Part shown: piece after piece, positions 1-9,244 of the stretch
How the letters are laid out: every line of letters begins with the position of its first letter
Position numbering within the stretch: position 1 is the stretch's first letter
Assembly (NCBI RefSeq): GCF_003367355.1
Contig: NZ_CP031413.1
Location: 2,622,001 to 2,686,000 of the forward strand
Source: Lysobacter sp. TY2-98
Lineage (GTDB): Bacteria; Pseudomonadota; Gammaproteobacteria; Xanthomonadales; Xanthomonadaceae
Direction: 5' to 3'
DNA length: 64,000 nucleotides
Position numbers and translations under genes: made by a program
The notes under the pieces: generated by a model
Databases searched by the model: none
What the model was told of the DNA's origin: nothing
Seen by the model: only the letters and a program-made list of their open reading frames with translations

Positions 1-99
1 TTGTTTCAGGGCTGGCACCATCCGACCGCCGCGGCGCGACCGCAAGCCGTGAACGGTTCAGTTCCGTCGCGACGCGGCGCGCCCGGTATCATCCGGGGC

Positions 100-1440
100 A
101 TGAGTGAGGTGCGAAATTGTGCCATCGATGCCCCCGAGGCATGTGATGTGCTGGTGGTCGGCGGCGGACCGGCGGGCAGTACGGTCGCGACATTGCTGGC
201 GCGGGCTGGATGGTCCGTGACCATGCTGGAGAAGGCGGCGCATCCGCGCTTCCACATCGGCGAATCGTTGCTGCCGATGAACATGCCGATCCTGGAACGC
301 CTGGGCGTACTCGAAAAAGTGCGCGAAATCGGCGTGCTCAAGCGCGGCGCGGACTTCCCCGTCGAAGGCGGCCGCTACAACGTCTTCCATTTCGACCATG
401 CCCTGCGCGGCAGCAGCGACTTCGCGTTCCAGGTGAAGCGCGAGGAGTTCGACCAGATCCTGTTCGAACACGCGCGCGAGGCCGGCGTCGATGCGCGTGA
501 GAACACCAAGGTCGGCAAAGTCGAGTTCGGCGATGACGGGCGTCCGGTACGCGTGCATGCGACGGGCCCGGACGGCGCGTACTCGCTGCGCCCGAAGCTG
601 CTGGTCGACGCCACCGGTCGCGACACGCTGCTCGGCGGCGCGCTGAAGTTGAAGAAGCGCAACGATCGGCACCAGTCGGCCGCCGTGTTCAGCCACTACC
701 GCGGCGTCTCGCGTCGCGAAGGCCCGGACGCCGGCAACATCACCGTGTATCGCCACGCGCACGGCTGGATGTGGTTCATCCCGCTGCGCGAGGACGTGAT
801 GAGCATCGGTGCGGTGTGTTCACCCGAATACCTCAAGGAACGTGGCGGCGACAGCGAAGCCTTCCTGATGCGCACGATCCTGTCCGTGCCGGAAGCCGCC
901 GAGCGTATGGCCGGCGCCGAACGCGTCGCGCCCGTGCACGCCACCGGCAACTACGCCTACGAATGCACGCGCATGCACGGGCCGGGTTGGCTGATGGTCG
1001 GCGACGCCTACGCGTTCGTCGACCCGATGTTCTCGTCGGGTGTGTTCCTGGCCATGCACAGCGCCGAACAGGGCGCCAAGGCGGTCGACGCGGCGCTGCG
1101 CGAGCCCGCGCGCGAAGCGTCGATCTTCAAGGCCCTGCAGAAGGAATTCGACACCGGCATCGACGAGTTCAAGTGGTTCATCTACCGCTTTACCTCGCCA
1201 ACGATGAAGCACCTGTTCGCGAATCCGCGCGACGTCATCGGCGTCGAGCGTGCGGTGGTGTCGATGCTCGCTGGCGACGTGTTCGACGCGCGCCCGGTGG
1301 TGTGGCGCCTGCGCATCTTCCGCCTGATCTATTCGCTGACCGCGCTGTCGATGGTCCGCACGGCGGTGCGCAACTGGTTCGCGCGTCGTCGCCAGGCCCG
1401 CATGGGCTTCGAAGGCGACACGCTGCAGGGCGCGCCATGA
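100..1440 (+). CDS. FAD-dependent halogenase-like oxidoreductase of the aryl-polyene pigment locus
   Basis: Flavoprotein of 446 residues. The N-terminal FAD-binding motif GGGPAG lies at residues 21-26, GESLLP at 54-59, and a WMWFIP segment at 223-228 matches the WxWxIP signature of flavin-dependent halogenases; a GDAYAFVDPMFSSG segment near the C-terminus is the second FAD-contacting region. Family members act on tethered or free aromatic substrates, and xanthomonadin-type pigments are halogenated aryl polyenes, so halogenation or oxidation of the aryl head group is the likely role. The frame is open back to base 1; I chose ATG 100 because the domain begins just after it. The stop overlaps the next start (ATGA), so it is translationally coupled to the chorismatase. 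A non-halogenating oxidoreductase role remains possible. Confidence 0.75.
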   Translation: MSEVRNCAIDAPEACDVLVVGGGPAGSTVATLLARAGWSVTMLEKAAHPRFHIGESLLPMNMPILERLGVLEKVREIGVLKRGADFPVEGGRYNVFHFDHALRGSSDFAFQVKREEFDQILFEHAREAGVDARENTKVGKVEFGDDGRPVRVHATGPDGAYSLRPKLLVDATGRDTLLGGALKLKKRNDRHQSAAVFSHYRGVSRREGPDAGNITVYRHAHGWMWFIPLREDVMSIGAVCSPEYLKERGGDSEAFLMRTILSVPEAAERMAGAERVAPVHATGNYAYECTRMHGPGWLMVGDAYAFVDPMFSSGVFLAMHSAEQGAKAVDAALREPAREASIFKALQKEFDTGIDEFKWFIYRFTSPTMKHLFANPRDVIGVERAVVSMLAGDVFDARPVVWRLRIFRLIYSLTALSMVRTAVRNWFARRRQARMGFEGDTLQGAP

Positions 1441-2420
1441 CGCTGCCGCTGTCCGTGGGCGCGCCGGCGCTGTCGATGTCCTATTCGCACGAGTCGCTGG
1501 ACGTGTTGCTCGCGTCGCGCGACGTGCTCGCCGTCGTCGCCTTCGGTGCGAACGCACCCATGTCGGACGATCCGCGCCTGATCCGCGTGGCACTGGAACC
1601 GCTGGGCGACGCACCGCTCGAGGTCTGGCGCACGTCGGGCCACGTCGCCGCCGGTCGCATCGACGACCTCGCCTACGCGCACGACGGCACGCTGCTCGTC
1701 GCCGCGATGGACGTACCGGAAGTCGATGGCGACATCCGCGCCGCCGCCGAGCACGCCTATGCCGCGCTGCGCAGGCGCACCGCCGACCTCGGCTATCCGC
1801 ACCTGCTGCGCATCTGGAACTACCTCGACGACATCACCGTCGGCGAGGGCGACGAAGAGCGCTACAAGCATTTCTGCGTCGGTCGCGCCGACGGACTCGG
1901 CGAAGCGTTGTCGACGGCAACGTTGCCGGCGGCGACCGCGATCGGCCGCGTGCGTTGCACCGGGCGCCTGCAGGTGTACTGGCTCGCGTCGCGCACCGCC
2001 GGCACGCCGCTGGAAAATCCTCGCCAGGTCAGCGCCTACCGCTACCCGCGCCAGTACGGCCCGCAGCCGCCGAGTTTCGCGCGCGCCATGCTGCCGCCGG
2101 CACCGATGCCGCTGCTTCTCTCGGGAACCGCGGCGATCCGCGGCCATGAATCGCTGCACGCCGACTGCCCGGACGCGCAGCTCGACGAAACGCTCGAGAA
2201 CATCCGGTCGCTCGTCGGCGTCGCACGCACGCGTCGACCCGACCTCGCACCCCAACTCGGCGCGGAAACACTGCTCAAGGCCTACGTGCGCGAGGCGGAC
2301 GAGATCGCGCAGGTCGATGCCGGCCTCGCCGCGCGTGCGCCGGACGCACCGCGCGTGGTGCTGCATGCACGCGTGTGCCGGCGCGAACTGCGCCTCGAAA
2401 TCGACGGTTGCCACGGGTGA
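1437..2420 (+). CDS. xanB2: XanB2-type chorismatase (3-/4-hydroxybenzoate synthase)
   Basis: A 327-residue member of the chorismatase family (FkbO/Hyg5/XanB2 group, often annotated as pteridine-dependent dioxygenase-like). The segment RIWNYLDDI at residues 125-133 is the family hallmark around the active site. XanB2 in Xanthomonas hydrolyses chorismate to 3-hydroxybenzoate, a xanthomonadin starter, and 4-hydroxybenzoate, a ubiquinone precursor; that is family knowledge. Coupling by a 4-base overlap to the halogenase-like gene upstream supports the pigment role here. The start is fixed by that ATGA overlap. No regulatory site is visible; the rest of the pigment cluster presumably lies upstream of the window. 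Confidence 0.88.
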   Translation: MTLPLSVGAPALSMSYSHESLDVLLASRDVLAVVAFGANAPMSDDPRLIRVALEPLGDAPLEVWRTSGHVAAGRIDDLAYAHDGTLLVAAMDVPEVDGDIRAAAEHAYAALRRRTADLGYPHLLRIWNYLDDITVGEGDEERYKHFCVGRADGLGEALSTATLPAATAIGRVRCTGRLQVYWLASRTAGTPLENPRQVSAYRYPRQYGPQPPSFARAMLPPAPMPLLLSGTAAIRGHESLHADCPDAQLDETLENIRSLVGVARTRRPDLAPQLGAETLLKAYVREADEIAQVDAGLAARAPDAPRVVLHARVCRRELRLEIDGCHG

Positions 2421-2429
2421 GATGACGCG

Positions 2430-2678
2430 ATGGGATTGATCAGCCTGTTGTGGGGCATCGGCATGCTGCTGTGGATGCTGCTGGCGCTGATTCCGCTACT
2501 GGGCGCGATGAACTGGCTGGTGATTCCGTTCGCCGCGTTCGGCGCGATCCTCGGTGCGATCGGGTTCGCGCTGACGCGTCGCGAGAACCGTGGCCGCGCG
2601 AAGGCCGGACTCGTGATCAACCTCGTGGTGATCGTGGTCGCGGTGATCCGCCTCCACCTCGGCGGCGGGCTGTTCTGA
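2430..2678 (+). CDS. Small two-helix membrane protein
   Basis: An 82-residue protein with two long hydrophobic segments (about residues 5-45, probably a hairpin of two helices, and 62-80) separated by a basic stretch, TRRENRGRAK. It resembles the small DUF4190-like inner-membrane proteins, but I cannot assign a function. It starts 9 bases after xanB2 and is probably transcribed with it. It ends two bases before the stop of the convergent ABC gene, leaving no room for a terminator between them. Confidence 0.6.
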   Translation: MGLISLLWGIGMLLWMLLALIPLLGAMNWLVIPFAAFGAILGAIGFALTRRENRGRAKAGLVINLVVIVVAVIRLHLGGGLF

Positions 2679-2679
2679 G

Positions 2680-4260
2680 CTAGCGCGCGGTCGCAGGCCG
2701 CGCGCCGAGCAGCGCCTGCGTGTGGGGATGCGTCGGCGCGGCCAGCACGTCGCGCGTCGATCCGGTCTCGACGATGCGACCCTGCTCCATGACGGCGATG
2801 CGCTCGGCGAGCTGCGTCGCGCTGGCGAGGTCGTGGGTGATGAACAACAGCGAGAGCCGACGCTCGCGCTTGAGGCGATCGAGCAGCTTGAGGATCGACA
2901 GCCGATGATGCGCGTCGAGCGCGGACACCGCCTCGTCGCAGAGCAGCAGCGCGGGATCGTTGGCGAGCGCACGCGCGATCGCGATGCGCTGGCGCTGCCC
3001 GCCGGAGAACTGATGCGGGTGGCGATCGAGCATCGAGGCGTCGAGGCCGACGTCGTGCAGCAGCGCGGCCGCATGCTCGCGCATCCCGTTCGCGTCGCCC
3101 ACGCCATGCAGCCGCAGCGGTTCGGTGACGAGATCGAGCACGCGCATGCGCGGATCGAGCGATGCGTAGGGATCCTGGAACACGACGCCGATCGCGCGAC
3201 GCACCTCGCGCAGCGCGCGCGGCGTGAGGTTCAGCAGGTCGACGACGCGGCCGTCGTGATGCAGGCACACCTCGCCTTGCGCACCCCGCGTGAGACGCAA
3301 TAGCGCGCGGCCGAGCGAGCTCTTGCCGCTGCCACTCTCGCCGACCAGCGCCAGCGCCTCGCCGCGATGCAGGACGAGATCGACGCCGTCGAGTGCATCG
3401 CGCGTGGCGCCGGGATACCGAAGGCGAAGGCCGCGGGCTTCGAGCACGACGTCCGAAGGCGCGTCATCGTGTCGTTCTTCGGTGTGGTCGGCACCCAGCG
3501 ATTCGCTGGCCACGAGGTCGCGTGTGTAGGGGTGTTGCGGCTGCGTCAGGACGTCGCGCGCGTCGCCCTGCTCCACCACGTCGCCACGTCGCAACACCAG
3601 TACCTGCTGCGCGTGCGCGGCGACCAGCGGCAGGTCGTGACTGACGAGCAACACGGCGAGGTCGTCGTCGCGTCGCAGCGTGTCGAGCAGCTGCAGGATG
3701 TCGCGGGCGATGCGCGCATCGAGTGCGGAGGTCGGCTCGTCGGCGACCAGCACGCGGGGGCGCGTGGCGAGCGCGAGGGCGATCGCGATGCGCTGGCGCT
3801 GCCCGCCGGAGAACTCGTGCGGATAGCGGCGCAGTGCGGAGGTCGCATCGGGCACCTGCACGCGATCGAGCAACGTACGCGCCTCGACACTTGCTTCCGC
3901 TTTCGACATGCCGCGCACGACGCGCAGCGTTTCGACAAGTTGCGCGCCGACGCGCTTCAGTGGATGCAGCGCCGCCAGCGGATCCTGTGGCACCCATGCG
4001 ATGCCGCGCCCGGCGAGGGCCTGGTGCGCGGGGGAACGGAACGGGATGTCGCGACCTTCGTAGCTCAGCCACGCCGCCGAATGAAGCCCGTGCGGAAGCT
4101 GGCCGAGCAGCGACTGCACGGTCAGGCTCTTGCCGCTTCCGCTCTCGCCGACCAGGGCGGTGCATTGGCCGGCATGCAGTTCGAGCGAAAGCAGTGCAAG
4201 CAGGCGGCGATGGGCGTTGTCCACGCGGAGCCGGGATAAATGCAGCAGCGGCGCCGTCAT
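2680..4260 (-). CDS. Fused double ATPase of a peptide ABC transporter (YejF-like)
   Basis: This 526-residue protein has two complete ABC ATPase domains in tandem, as in YejF or fused DppD-DppF. Half one has Walker A GESGSGKS at residues 38-45, signature FSGGQRQR and a DEPTSALD Walker B. Half two repeats GESGSGKS, FSGGQRQR and DEAVSALD. Such proteins energise Opp/Dpp/Yej-type uptake of oligopeptides or microcins across the inner membrane. The start overlaps the stop of the permease gene by 4 bases, so the two are coupled. The oddity is context: no second permease and no substrate-binding protein are beside it. Confidence 0.85.
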   Translation of the reverse strand: MTAPLLHLSRLRVDNAHRRLLALLSLELHAGQCTALVGESGSGKSLTVQSLLGQLPHGLHSAAWLSYEGRDIPFRSPAHQALAGRGIAWVPQDPLAALHPLKRVGAQLVETLRVVRGMSKAEASVEARTLLDRVQVPDATSALRRYPHEFSGGQRQRIAIALALATRPRVLVADEPTSALDARIARDILQLLDTLRRDDDLAVLLVSHDLPLVAAHAQQVLVLRRGDVVEQGDARDVLTQPQHPYTRDLVASESLGADHTEERHDDAPSDVVLEARGLRLRYPGATRDALDGVDLVLHRGEALALVGESGSGKSSLGRALLRLTRGAQGEVCLHHDGRVVDLLNLTPRALREVRRAIGVVFQDPYASLDPRMRVLDLVTEPLRLHGVGDANGMREHAAALLHDVGLDASMLDRHPHQFSGGQRQRIAIARALANDPALLLCDEAVSALDAHHRLSILKLLDRLKRERRLSLLFITHDLASATQLAERIAVMEQGRIVETGSTRDVLAAPTHPHTQALLGARPATAR

Positions 4261-5087
4261 GCGGCGGCCTGCGGACGCGTGCGCACGTCGAGCCAGTCGC
4301 GCAGGCCGTCACCGAGCATCTGGAACGCGGCGAGCGTGGTCACGAGGAAGGCGGCGGGAAACAGCAGCGTCCACGGTGCGCTGTCGAGTTCCTGCACGCC
4401 GTCGCTCAATAGCGAACCCCAGCTCGCACCGGGTTCGTCGATCGACAGACCGAGGAAGCCGAGGAAGCTTTCGACCAGGATCGCCTGCGGCAGGATCAAG
4501 CCGAGGTACACCATCGCCAGCGGCAACAGGTTCGGCACCACGTGCAGGCGCAGGCGCTGCGCGAAGGTCGCGCCCATCGCCTCGGAGGCGAGCACGAACG
4601 GTTCATTGCGCAGGCGCGCGGCTTCCGCTCGCATCACGCGCGCGAAGTCGATCCAGACGTAGCCGCCGATCGCCGCGAGCAGCAGCGTCAGCGAGCGGTC
4701 GAACAGTGTGAGCAGCAGGATGACGACGAGCAGGAACGGGATCGCGCTGACGACGTCGAGCCCGCGCACCATCAGGCGTTCGACGCGCCCTCCGGCAAGG
4801 CCCGCCACGGCGCCATAGGTCAGCCCGATCAGCAGCGCAAGCACGCTCGACAGCACGCCGATGCCGAGCGACAGCCGGCCGCCCGCGAGCGTGCGCGCGA
4901 GGACGTCGCGACCGATCGCATCGGTGCCGAAGCCGTGGCGCGCGACACCCGGCGCCACCGACAACGCGTCCCAATCGGGCGTCTGCGCATCGAACGGCAG
5001 TAGCCACGGCCCGACCGTGCACACGAGCGCCTGCACGCCGAGGACGGCGAGACTGACGCGGACCAGCGGCGGAAACGGGGAACGCAC
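4257..5087 (-). CDS. Peptide ABC transporter permease (YejE/OppC-like)
   Basis: A 276-residue permease of the BPD_transp_1 (OppC/DppC/YejE) type. After an N-terminal helix come the periplasmic segment with the family sequence GTDAIGRDVLARTLAGGR, then about five further helices and a cytoplasmic EAA loop near ASEAMGATFAQRLRLHVVPN. OppC-type permeases normally pair with an OppB-type partner, which is missing here. The start is GTG at 5087; no in-frame ATG precedes it. It is divergent from the rrf2 gene, with about 115 bases between for both promoters. Confidence 0.85.
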   Translation of the reverse strand: MRSPFPPLVRVSLAVLGVQALVCTVGPWLLPFDAQTPDWDALSVAPGVARHGFGTDAIGRDVLARTLAGGRLSLGIGVLSSVLALLIGLTYGAVAGLAGGRVERLMVRGLDVVSAIPFLLVVILLLTLFDRSLTLLLAAIGGYVWIDFARVMRAEAARLRNEPFVLASEAMGATFAQRLRLHVVPNLLPLAMVYLGLILPQAILVESFLGFLGLSIDEPGASWGSLLSDGVQELDSAPWTLLFPAAFLVTTLAAFQMLGDGLRDWLDVRTRPQAAA

Positions 5088-5180
5088 GGCGCCATCGTAA
5101 CGGCCCGGTCAAGGCGTCATGCCGGCCGGGCATGAGGTGATGCTGCGCCGCCCTTTCCGCCCGCGGGCGCGCCTCGGCAG

Positions 5181-5205
5181 ATTTCCCACATGGTGACTGG
5201 GAAAT
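5181..5205. promoter_or_regulatory. Perfect inverted repeat over the rrf2 start (probable autoregulatory operator)
   Basis: ATTTCCCA (5181-5188) and TGGGAAAT (5198-5205) are exact reverse complements with a 9-base spacer, 25 bases overall. The right arm includes the first two bases of the rrf2 ATG and the site covers its ribosome binding region. Rrf2 regulators bind dyads of about this size as dimers, so autorepression is the simplest reading; binding is inferred. Confidence 0.55.
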
Positions 5206-5641
5206 GCTGACGATGAAGGCCAAGTACGCGATGCGCGCCCTGAGCGCGCTCGCGCAGGCGGACGGCGCGCGGCTTCAGGCGCGGGCGCTCGCCGAGCGCA
5301 GCGGCACGCCCGAGAAATTCCTCGAGGCGATCCTGGTCGAGCTGCGTGACGCCGGGCTGGTCGAGAGTCGTCGCGGTCCAGCCGGCGGGCATGCGCTGGC
5401 GCGCCCGGCGACGCAGATCATGCTCGGCGACGTGATCCGCGTGATCGACGGCCCGCTTGCTCCGGTGCGTTGCGCCAGCGTCACCGCCTACCGCGCCTGC
5501 CCCGAATGCCCCGAGCCTGAGGCCTGCGCGTTGCGCGCCGTGATGCGCGACGCCCGCGACGCGCTGTCGAACGTGCTCGACGCGGTGAGCGTCGGCAGCC
5601 TTGCGGCGAACGACGCCCGCACGCTGGAGATCCCCGCATGA
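5204..5641 (+). CDS. Rrf2-family transcriptional regulator of the sulfate operon
   Basis: A 145-residue winged-helix protein of the Rrf2/IscR/CymR family. Its N-terminus LTMKAKYAMRAL aligns with the classical start of IscR (LTSKGRYAVTAM), which favours ATG 5204 over ATG 5213. The recognition wing is followed by a segment containing four Cys (RC, AC, EC, AC between residues about 88 and 109), which could bind an Fe-S cluster as in IscR/NsrR, although the spacing is not the canonical IscR one. It heads a run of co-directional sulfate-uptake genes; the next gene starts inside its last codons (ATGA overlap). CymR-like control by sulfur status is therefore inferred. Confidence 0.85.
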   Translation: MLTMKAKYAMRALSALAQADGARLQARALAERSGTPEKFLEAILVELRDAGLVESRRGPAGGHALARPATQIMLGDVIRVIDGPLAPVRCASVTAYRACPECPEPEACALRAVMRDARDALSNVLDAVSVGSLAANDARTLEIPA

Positions 5642-5832
5642 GCACCACGCCCTTCCCGCAGGCGACGCCACGGCGCGATCCGCCGCGCCTCGCCATTCCC
5701 GTCACCGAAGCCGAGGAAGCCGTGCTCGCCGCCCTGCGCGAACTGCATTTCGGCTCGGTGGAAGTCGTCGTGCATTCCGATCGCATCGTCCAGATCACGC
5801 GCAGCCAGAAGCTGCGGGTGGACGGACGCTGA
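5638..5832 (+). CDS. YezD family small protein (DUF2292)
   Basis: A 64-residue protein with the DUF2292/YezD pattern: a helix (EAEEAVLAALRELHFG) followed by SVEVVVHSDRIVQITRSQKLR. YezD proteins recur beside sulfate and cysteine assimilation genes, and the function is not established. The start overlaps the rrf2 stop by 4 bases. Its position between the regulator and the transport genes fits an accessory role in sulfur metabolism. An 87-base gap separates it from the porin start. Confidence 0.8.
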   Translation: MSTTPFPQATPRRDPPRLAIPVTEAEEAVLAALRELHFGSVEVVVHSDRIVQITRSQKLRVDGR

Positions 5833-5919
5833 CCCCATACGCGCCGACCGGACCACCGGACGCGCGACCAAGAACGTTCGATGCGCACCGCGCGCGAAAC
5901 CACCTCAACGGAACGCCTC

Positions 5920-7347
5920 ATGACCGCACGTCCCACTCTTCTCGCCGTCGCGTTGCTCGCCGCCACCGGCGTCGCGCATGCGCAGCAACCGCCCCCCACC
6001 GTCGACCAGCTGGCCGAGCGCCTGCGCGTGCTCGAGCAGAAGCTCGGCGTGCCAGCTGATGCCACGTCGTCTGACGCCTCCGGCGAATCGCTCGCCGATC
6101 TCGACCAGCGCCTGAAAGTCATCGAACGCCAGCTCGAACTGCAGGCCGAGGACGCCGCCAACAAGGCCGCGAGCGCGTCGACGCTCACCGTCAGCGCGGC
6201 CAAGGGCGTCTCGTTCAAGTCGCCAGCGGCCGACGGCGTCGAAGTGAAGCTGCGCGGGCTCGTGCAGGGCGATGCGCGCGCGTGGATCGACGACAAGGCG
6301 CTGCCGCAGAACGACGGCTTCCTGCTGCGCCGCGTGCAGCCCATCCTCGAAGGCCAGTTCGGCAAGCTCGTCGGCTTCCGCGTCATGCCGGAATTCGCCG
6401 GCGACAGCGCGACGATCGCCGACGCCTACATCGACCTGAAGTTCGACCCGCGCGCCACCGTGCGCGCCGGCAAGTTCAAGGCGCCGATCGGGCTGGAGCG
6501 CCTGCAGTCGTCGGGTGCGACGACCTTCATGGAACTCGGCTATCCGTCCGAGCTCGCCCCCAACCGCGACTTCGGCGCGCAGCTGCAGGGCGAGTTCACC
6601 AACGGCCTGACGTACGCCGTCGGCGCGTTCAACGGCGCGCCGGACGGCCGCGACGCGCCAACGTCGAGCAATCCCGACTCCAAGATCGAGTACGCCGGCC
6701 GCGTGTTCTGGGAACCGTTCCGCGAGGACGCGAGCGCACTGTCCGGCCTCGGCTTCGGCATTTCCGCGAGCACGGGCGACGCCGTCGGCACCGGCTCCAA
6801 CGTGCTGCCGCGCTACCGCACGCCGGGCCAGGTGCAGTTCTTCGGCTACCGCGCCGCGGTGCTCGCGAACGGCGAACGCCGGCGCTGGTCGCCGCAGGCG
6901 TACTACTACAACGGCCCGTTCGGGCTGCTCGGCGAATACATCGAGTCGAAGCAGGACCTGCGCGTCGGCACGACGTCGGCCACGCTCGACAACCGCGCCT
7001 GGCAGCTCGCCGCGAGCTGGGTGCTCACGGGCGAGGACGCGTCGTATCGCGGCGTAACGCGGCCTAGCCATCCTTTTAACGTCGACGGCGCAGGCTTCGG
7101 TGCAGTGGAACTCGCGGCGCGCATCGGCGCCCTGGAGATCGACGACGACGCCTTCCCGCTGTTCGCCGACCCGAATGCGGCCGCACGCCGCAGCCGTGCG
7201 TGGACGCTGGGCGTCAACTGGTACCTGACCCAGAACCTCAAGCTCGTCGCCAACTACTCGGAAGCGGACTTCGACGGCGGTGCCGCCGCCGGCGCCGATC
7301 GCGAAACCGAGAAGACCTTCTTCACCCGCGCCCAAGTCTCCTTCTGA
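5920..7347 (+). CDS. OprO/OprP-type anion-selective porin
   Basis: An outer-membrane porin of 475 residues if started at ATG 5920, which gives a clean signal peptide ending AHA|QQ (about residue 22); an in-frame ATG at 5881 would add 13 residues ahead of it. After the signal comes a coiled-coil stretch with leucine heptads ([14 protein letters not shown] and [15 protein letters not shown]), as in OprO/OprP trimers, then a beta-barrel with alternating aromatic strands ending in Phe (AQVSF). The family imports phosphate or other oxyanions; in this operon sulfate is the likely substrate. It sits directly upstream of sbp with a 17-base gap. Confidence 0.83.
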   Translation: MTARPTLLAVALLAATGVAHAQQPPPTVDQLAERLRVLEQKLGVPADATSSDASGESLADLDQRLKVIERQLELQAEDAANKAASASTLTVSAAKGVSFKSPAADGVEVKLRGLVQGDARAWIDDKALPQNDGFLLRRVQPILEGQFGKLVGFRVMPEFAGDSATIADAYIDLKFDPRATVRAGKFKAPIGLERLQSSGATTFMELGYPSELAPNRDFGAQLQGEFTNGLTYAVGAFNGAPDGRDAPTSSNPDSKIEYAGRVFWEPFREDASALSGLGFGISASTGDAVGTGSNVLPRYRTPGQVQFFGYRAAVLANGERRRWSPQAYYYNGPFGLLGEYIESKQDLRVGTTSATLDNRAWQLAASWVLTGEDASYRGVTRPSHPFNVDGAGFGAVELAARIGALEIDDDAFPLFADPNAAARRSRAWTLGVNWYLTQNLKLVANYSEADFDGGAAAGADRETEKTFFTRAQVSF

Positions 7348-7364
7348 CCGCCGAGGCCTCCCCC

Positions 7365-8366
7365 ATGAAGACCTTGCTCCGCACCGCCGTGCTCGCCGCG
7401 ACGCTGATCGCCGGCGCCGCGCACGCCAAAGACCTGCAACTGCTCAACGTCTCCTACGACCCGACACGCGAGTTCTACGCGGACGTCAACACGCGCTTCG
7501 CCGCCGAGTGGAAGCAGAAGACCGGCGAAACGCTCGACATCCGCGCCTCGCACGGCGGCTCGGGCAAGCAGGCGCGTTCGGTCATCGACGGCCTCGAAGC
7601 CGACGTGGTGACGCTCGCGCTTGCCGGCGACATCGACCAGATCGCCGCGAACGCCAAGCTGCTGCCGGCGAACTGGCAGACGCGCCTGCCGCACAACAGC
7701 GCGCCGTACACGTCGACGATCGTCCTGCTCGTGCGCAAGGGCAATCCGAAGGGCATCAAGGACTGGGGCGACCTGGTGAAGCCCGGCGTGTCGGTGATCA
7801 CGCCGAACCCGAAGACCTCGGGCGGCGCGCGCTGGAACTACCTCGCCGCGTGGACGTACGCCTCGCAGCAGTTGCGCGATGGCGACAAGGTCGTCGACTG
7901 GATGTCGAAGCTGTTCAAGAACGTGCCGGTGCTCGACAGCGGCGCGCGCGGCGCAACGACGACGTTCGTCGAGCGCGGCATCGGCGACGTGCTGATCGCG
8001 TGGGAGAACGAGGCGCTGCTGACGCTTTCGCAGCCGGGCAATGCGGGCAAGTACGAGATCGTCGTGCCGTCGGTGTCGATCCTCGCCGAGCCACCGGTGG
8101 CGTGGGTCGACAAGAACGTCGCCAAGCACGGCACGCGTAAGCAGGCCGAGGCCTACCTGCGCTTCCTGTATTCGCCCACCGGCCAGCAACTCGCGGCCAA
8201 GCACTTCTTCCGTCCGATCGACACCACCGGCGTGGCCGCCGCGGATCTCGCGCGCTTCCCGAAGGTCAAGCTCGTGACCATCGACGGCGCGTTCGGCGGC
8301 TGGAAGAAGGCGCAGGCGCAGCACTTCGCCGACGGCGGCTTCTTCGACCGCATCTATCGCCCGTGA
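7365..8366 (+). CDS. sbp: Periplasmic sulfate-binding protein
   Basis: A 333-residue ABC substrate-binding protein with a signal peptide, [21 protein letters not shown], predicted to be cleaved after residue 21. [13 protein letters not shown] just behind the signal is the sulfate/thiosulfate-binding signature, and [25 protein letters not shown] continues the anion-binding site. It delivers sulfate to CysTW. The stop codon overlaps the GTG start of cysT, so the transporter is co-translated. Thiosulfate binding (CysP-like) cannot be excluded. Confidence 0.93.
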   Translation: MKTLLRTAVLAATLIAGAAHAKDLQLLNVSYDPTREFYADVNTRFAAEWKQKTGETLDIRASHGGSGKQARSVIDGLEADVVTLALAGDIDQIAANAKLLPANWQTRLPHNSAPYTSTIVLLVRKGNPKGIKDWGDLVKPGVSVITPNPKTSGGARWNYLAAWTYASQQLRDGDKVVDWMSKLFKNVPVLDSGARGATTTFVERGIGDVLIAWENEALLTLSQPGNAGKYEIVVPSVSILAEPPVAWVDKNVAKHGTRKQAEAYLRFLYSPTGQQLAAKHFFRPIDTTGVAAADLARFPKVKLVTIDGAFGGWKKAQAQHFADGGFFDRIYRP

Positions 8367-9244
8367 CGCTCGCGGCCGCCGCGATCGAAGGCCCGACGCC
8401 GCGCACGTCCCGACGTGCGCGGCGCTCGCCGTTGCCGGGCTTCGGGCTGAGTCTTGGGCTCGGCATGGCGTGGCTGGGCGCGGTCGTACTGCTGCCGTTG
8501 CTCGCGCTCGCGGTGCGCGCGGCAGGCCTGGGACACGACGGTTGGCTGCGCGCGATCCACGACGAACGCGTGCAGCAGGCGCTGAAGCTGAGCTTCGGCG
8601 CATCGTTCGCGGCGGCGGTGGTCGCCTCGCTGGCCGGCGTGTTGATCGCGTGGGTGCTGGTGCGTTATCGCTTTCCCGCGCGGCGCCTGCTCGACGCGCT
8701 CGTCGACCTGCCGTTCGCGTTGCCGACCGCGGTCGCCGGCATCGCGCTCACCGCGATCTATTCGCCGAAGGGCTGGGTCGGCCAGTACGCGGAGACGCTC
8801 GGCTGGAAGATCGCGTACACGCCGATCGGCATCGTGATCGCGCTGGTGTTCATCGGCCTGCCGTTCGCGGTGCGCACGGTGCAACCGGTGCTGGAAACAC
8901 TGGGCCGTGAGCAGGAAGAAGCCGCGGCGTCGCTGGGTGCGTCGCGTTTCACGACGTGGCGTCGCGTCGTGCTGCCGGAAGTGCTGCCCGCCGCGCTCAC
9001 CGGCTTCTCGCTCGCGTTCGCGCGCGCGCTCGGCGAATACGGCTCGGTGATCTTCATCGCCGGCAACCTGCCGTACAAGACGGAGATCGCGCCGCTGCTC
9101 ATTACGATTCGCCTCGAGGAATACGACTACAACGGCGCGATCGCGATCGCCGCGCTGCTGCTCGTCGCCTCGTTCGTCTGCCTGCTCGCGATCAACGCGA
9201 TTCCGTCGCTGTTCGCGCATTCGAAGGGAGGCCGCCGTGTCTGA
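8363..9244 (+). CDS. cysT: Sulfate ABC transporter permease CysT
   Basis: A 293-residue inner-membrane permease with about six helices. The EAA loop [20 protein letters not shown] that docks CysA is intact. [17 protein letters not shown] is a CysT/CysW hallmark. The start is GTG 8363 inside the sbp stop (GTGA). CysT and CysW form the heterodimeric channel. An N-terminal extension of about 25 polar residues precedes the first helix, slightly longer than in E. coli CysU. Confidence 0.93.
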   Translation: MTLAAAAIEGPTPRTSRRARRSPLPGFGLSLGLGMAWLGAVVLLPLLALAVRAAGLGHDGWLRAIHDERVQQALKLSFGASFAAAVVASLAGVLIAWVLVRYRFPARRLLDALVDLPFALPTAVAGIALTAIYSPKGWVGQYAETLGWKIAYTPIGIVIALVFIGLPFAVRTVQPVLETLGREQEEAAASLGASRFTTWRRVVLPEVLPAALTGFSLAFARALGEYGSVIFIAGNLPYKTEIAPLLITIRLEEYDYNGAIAIAALLLVASFVCLLAINAIPSLFAHSKGGRRV

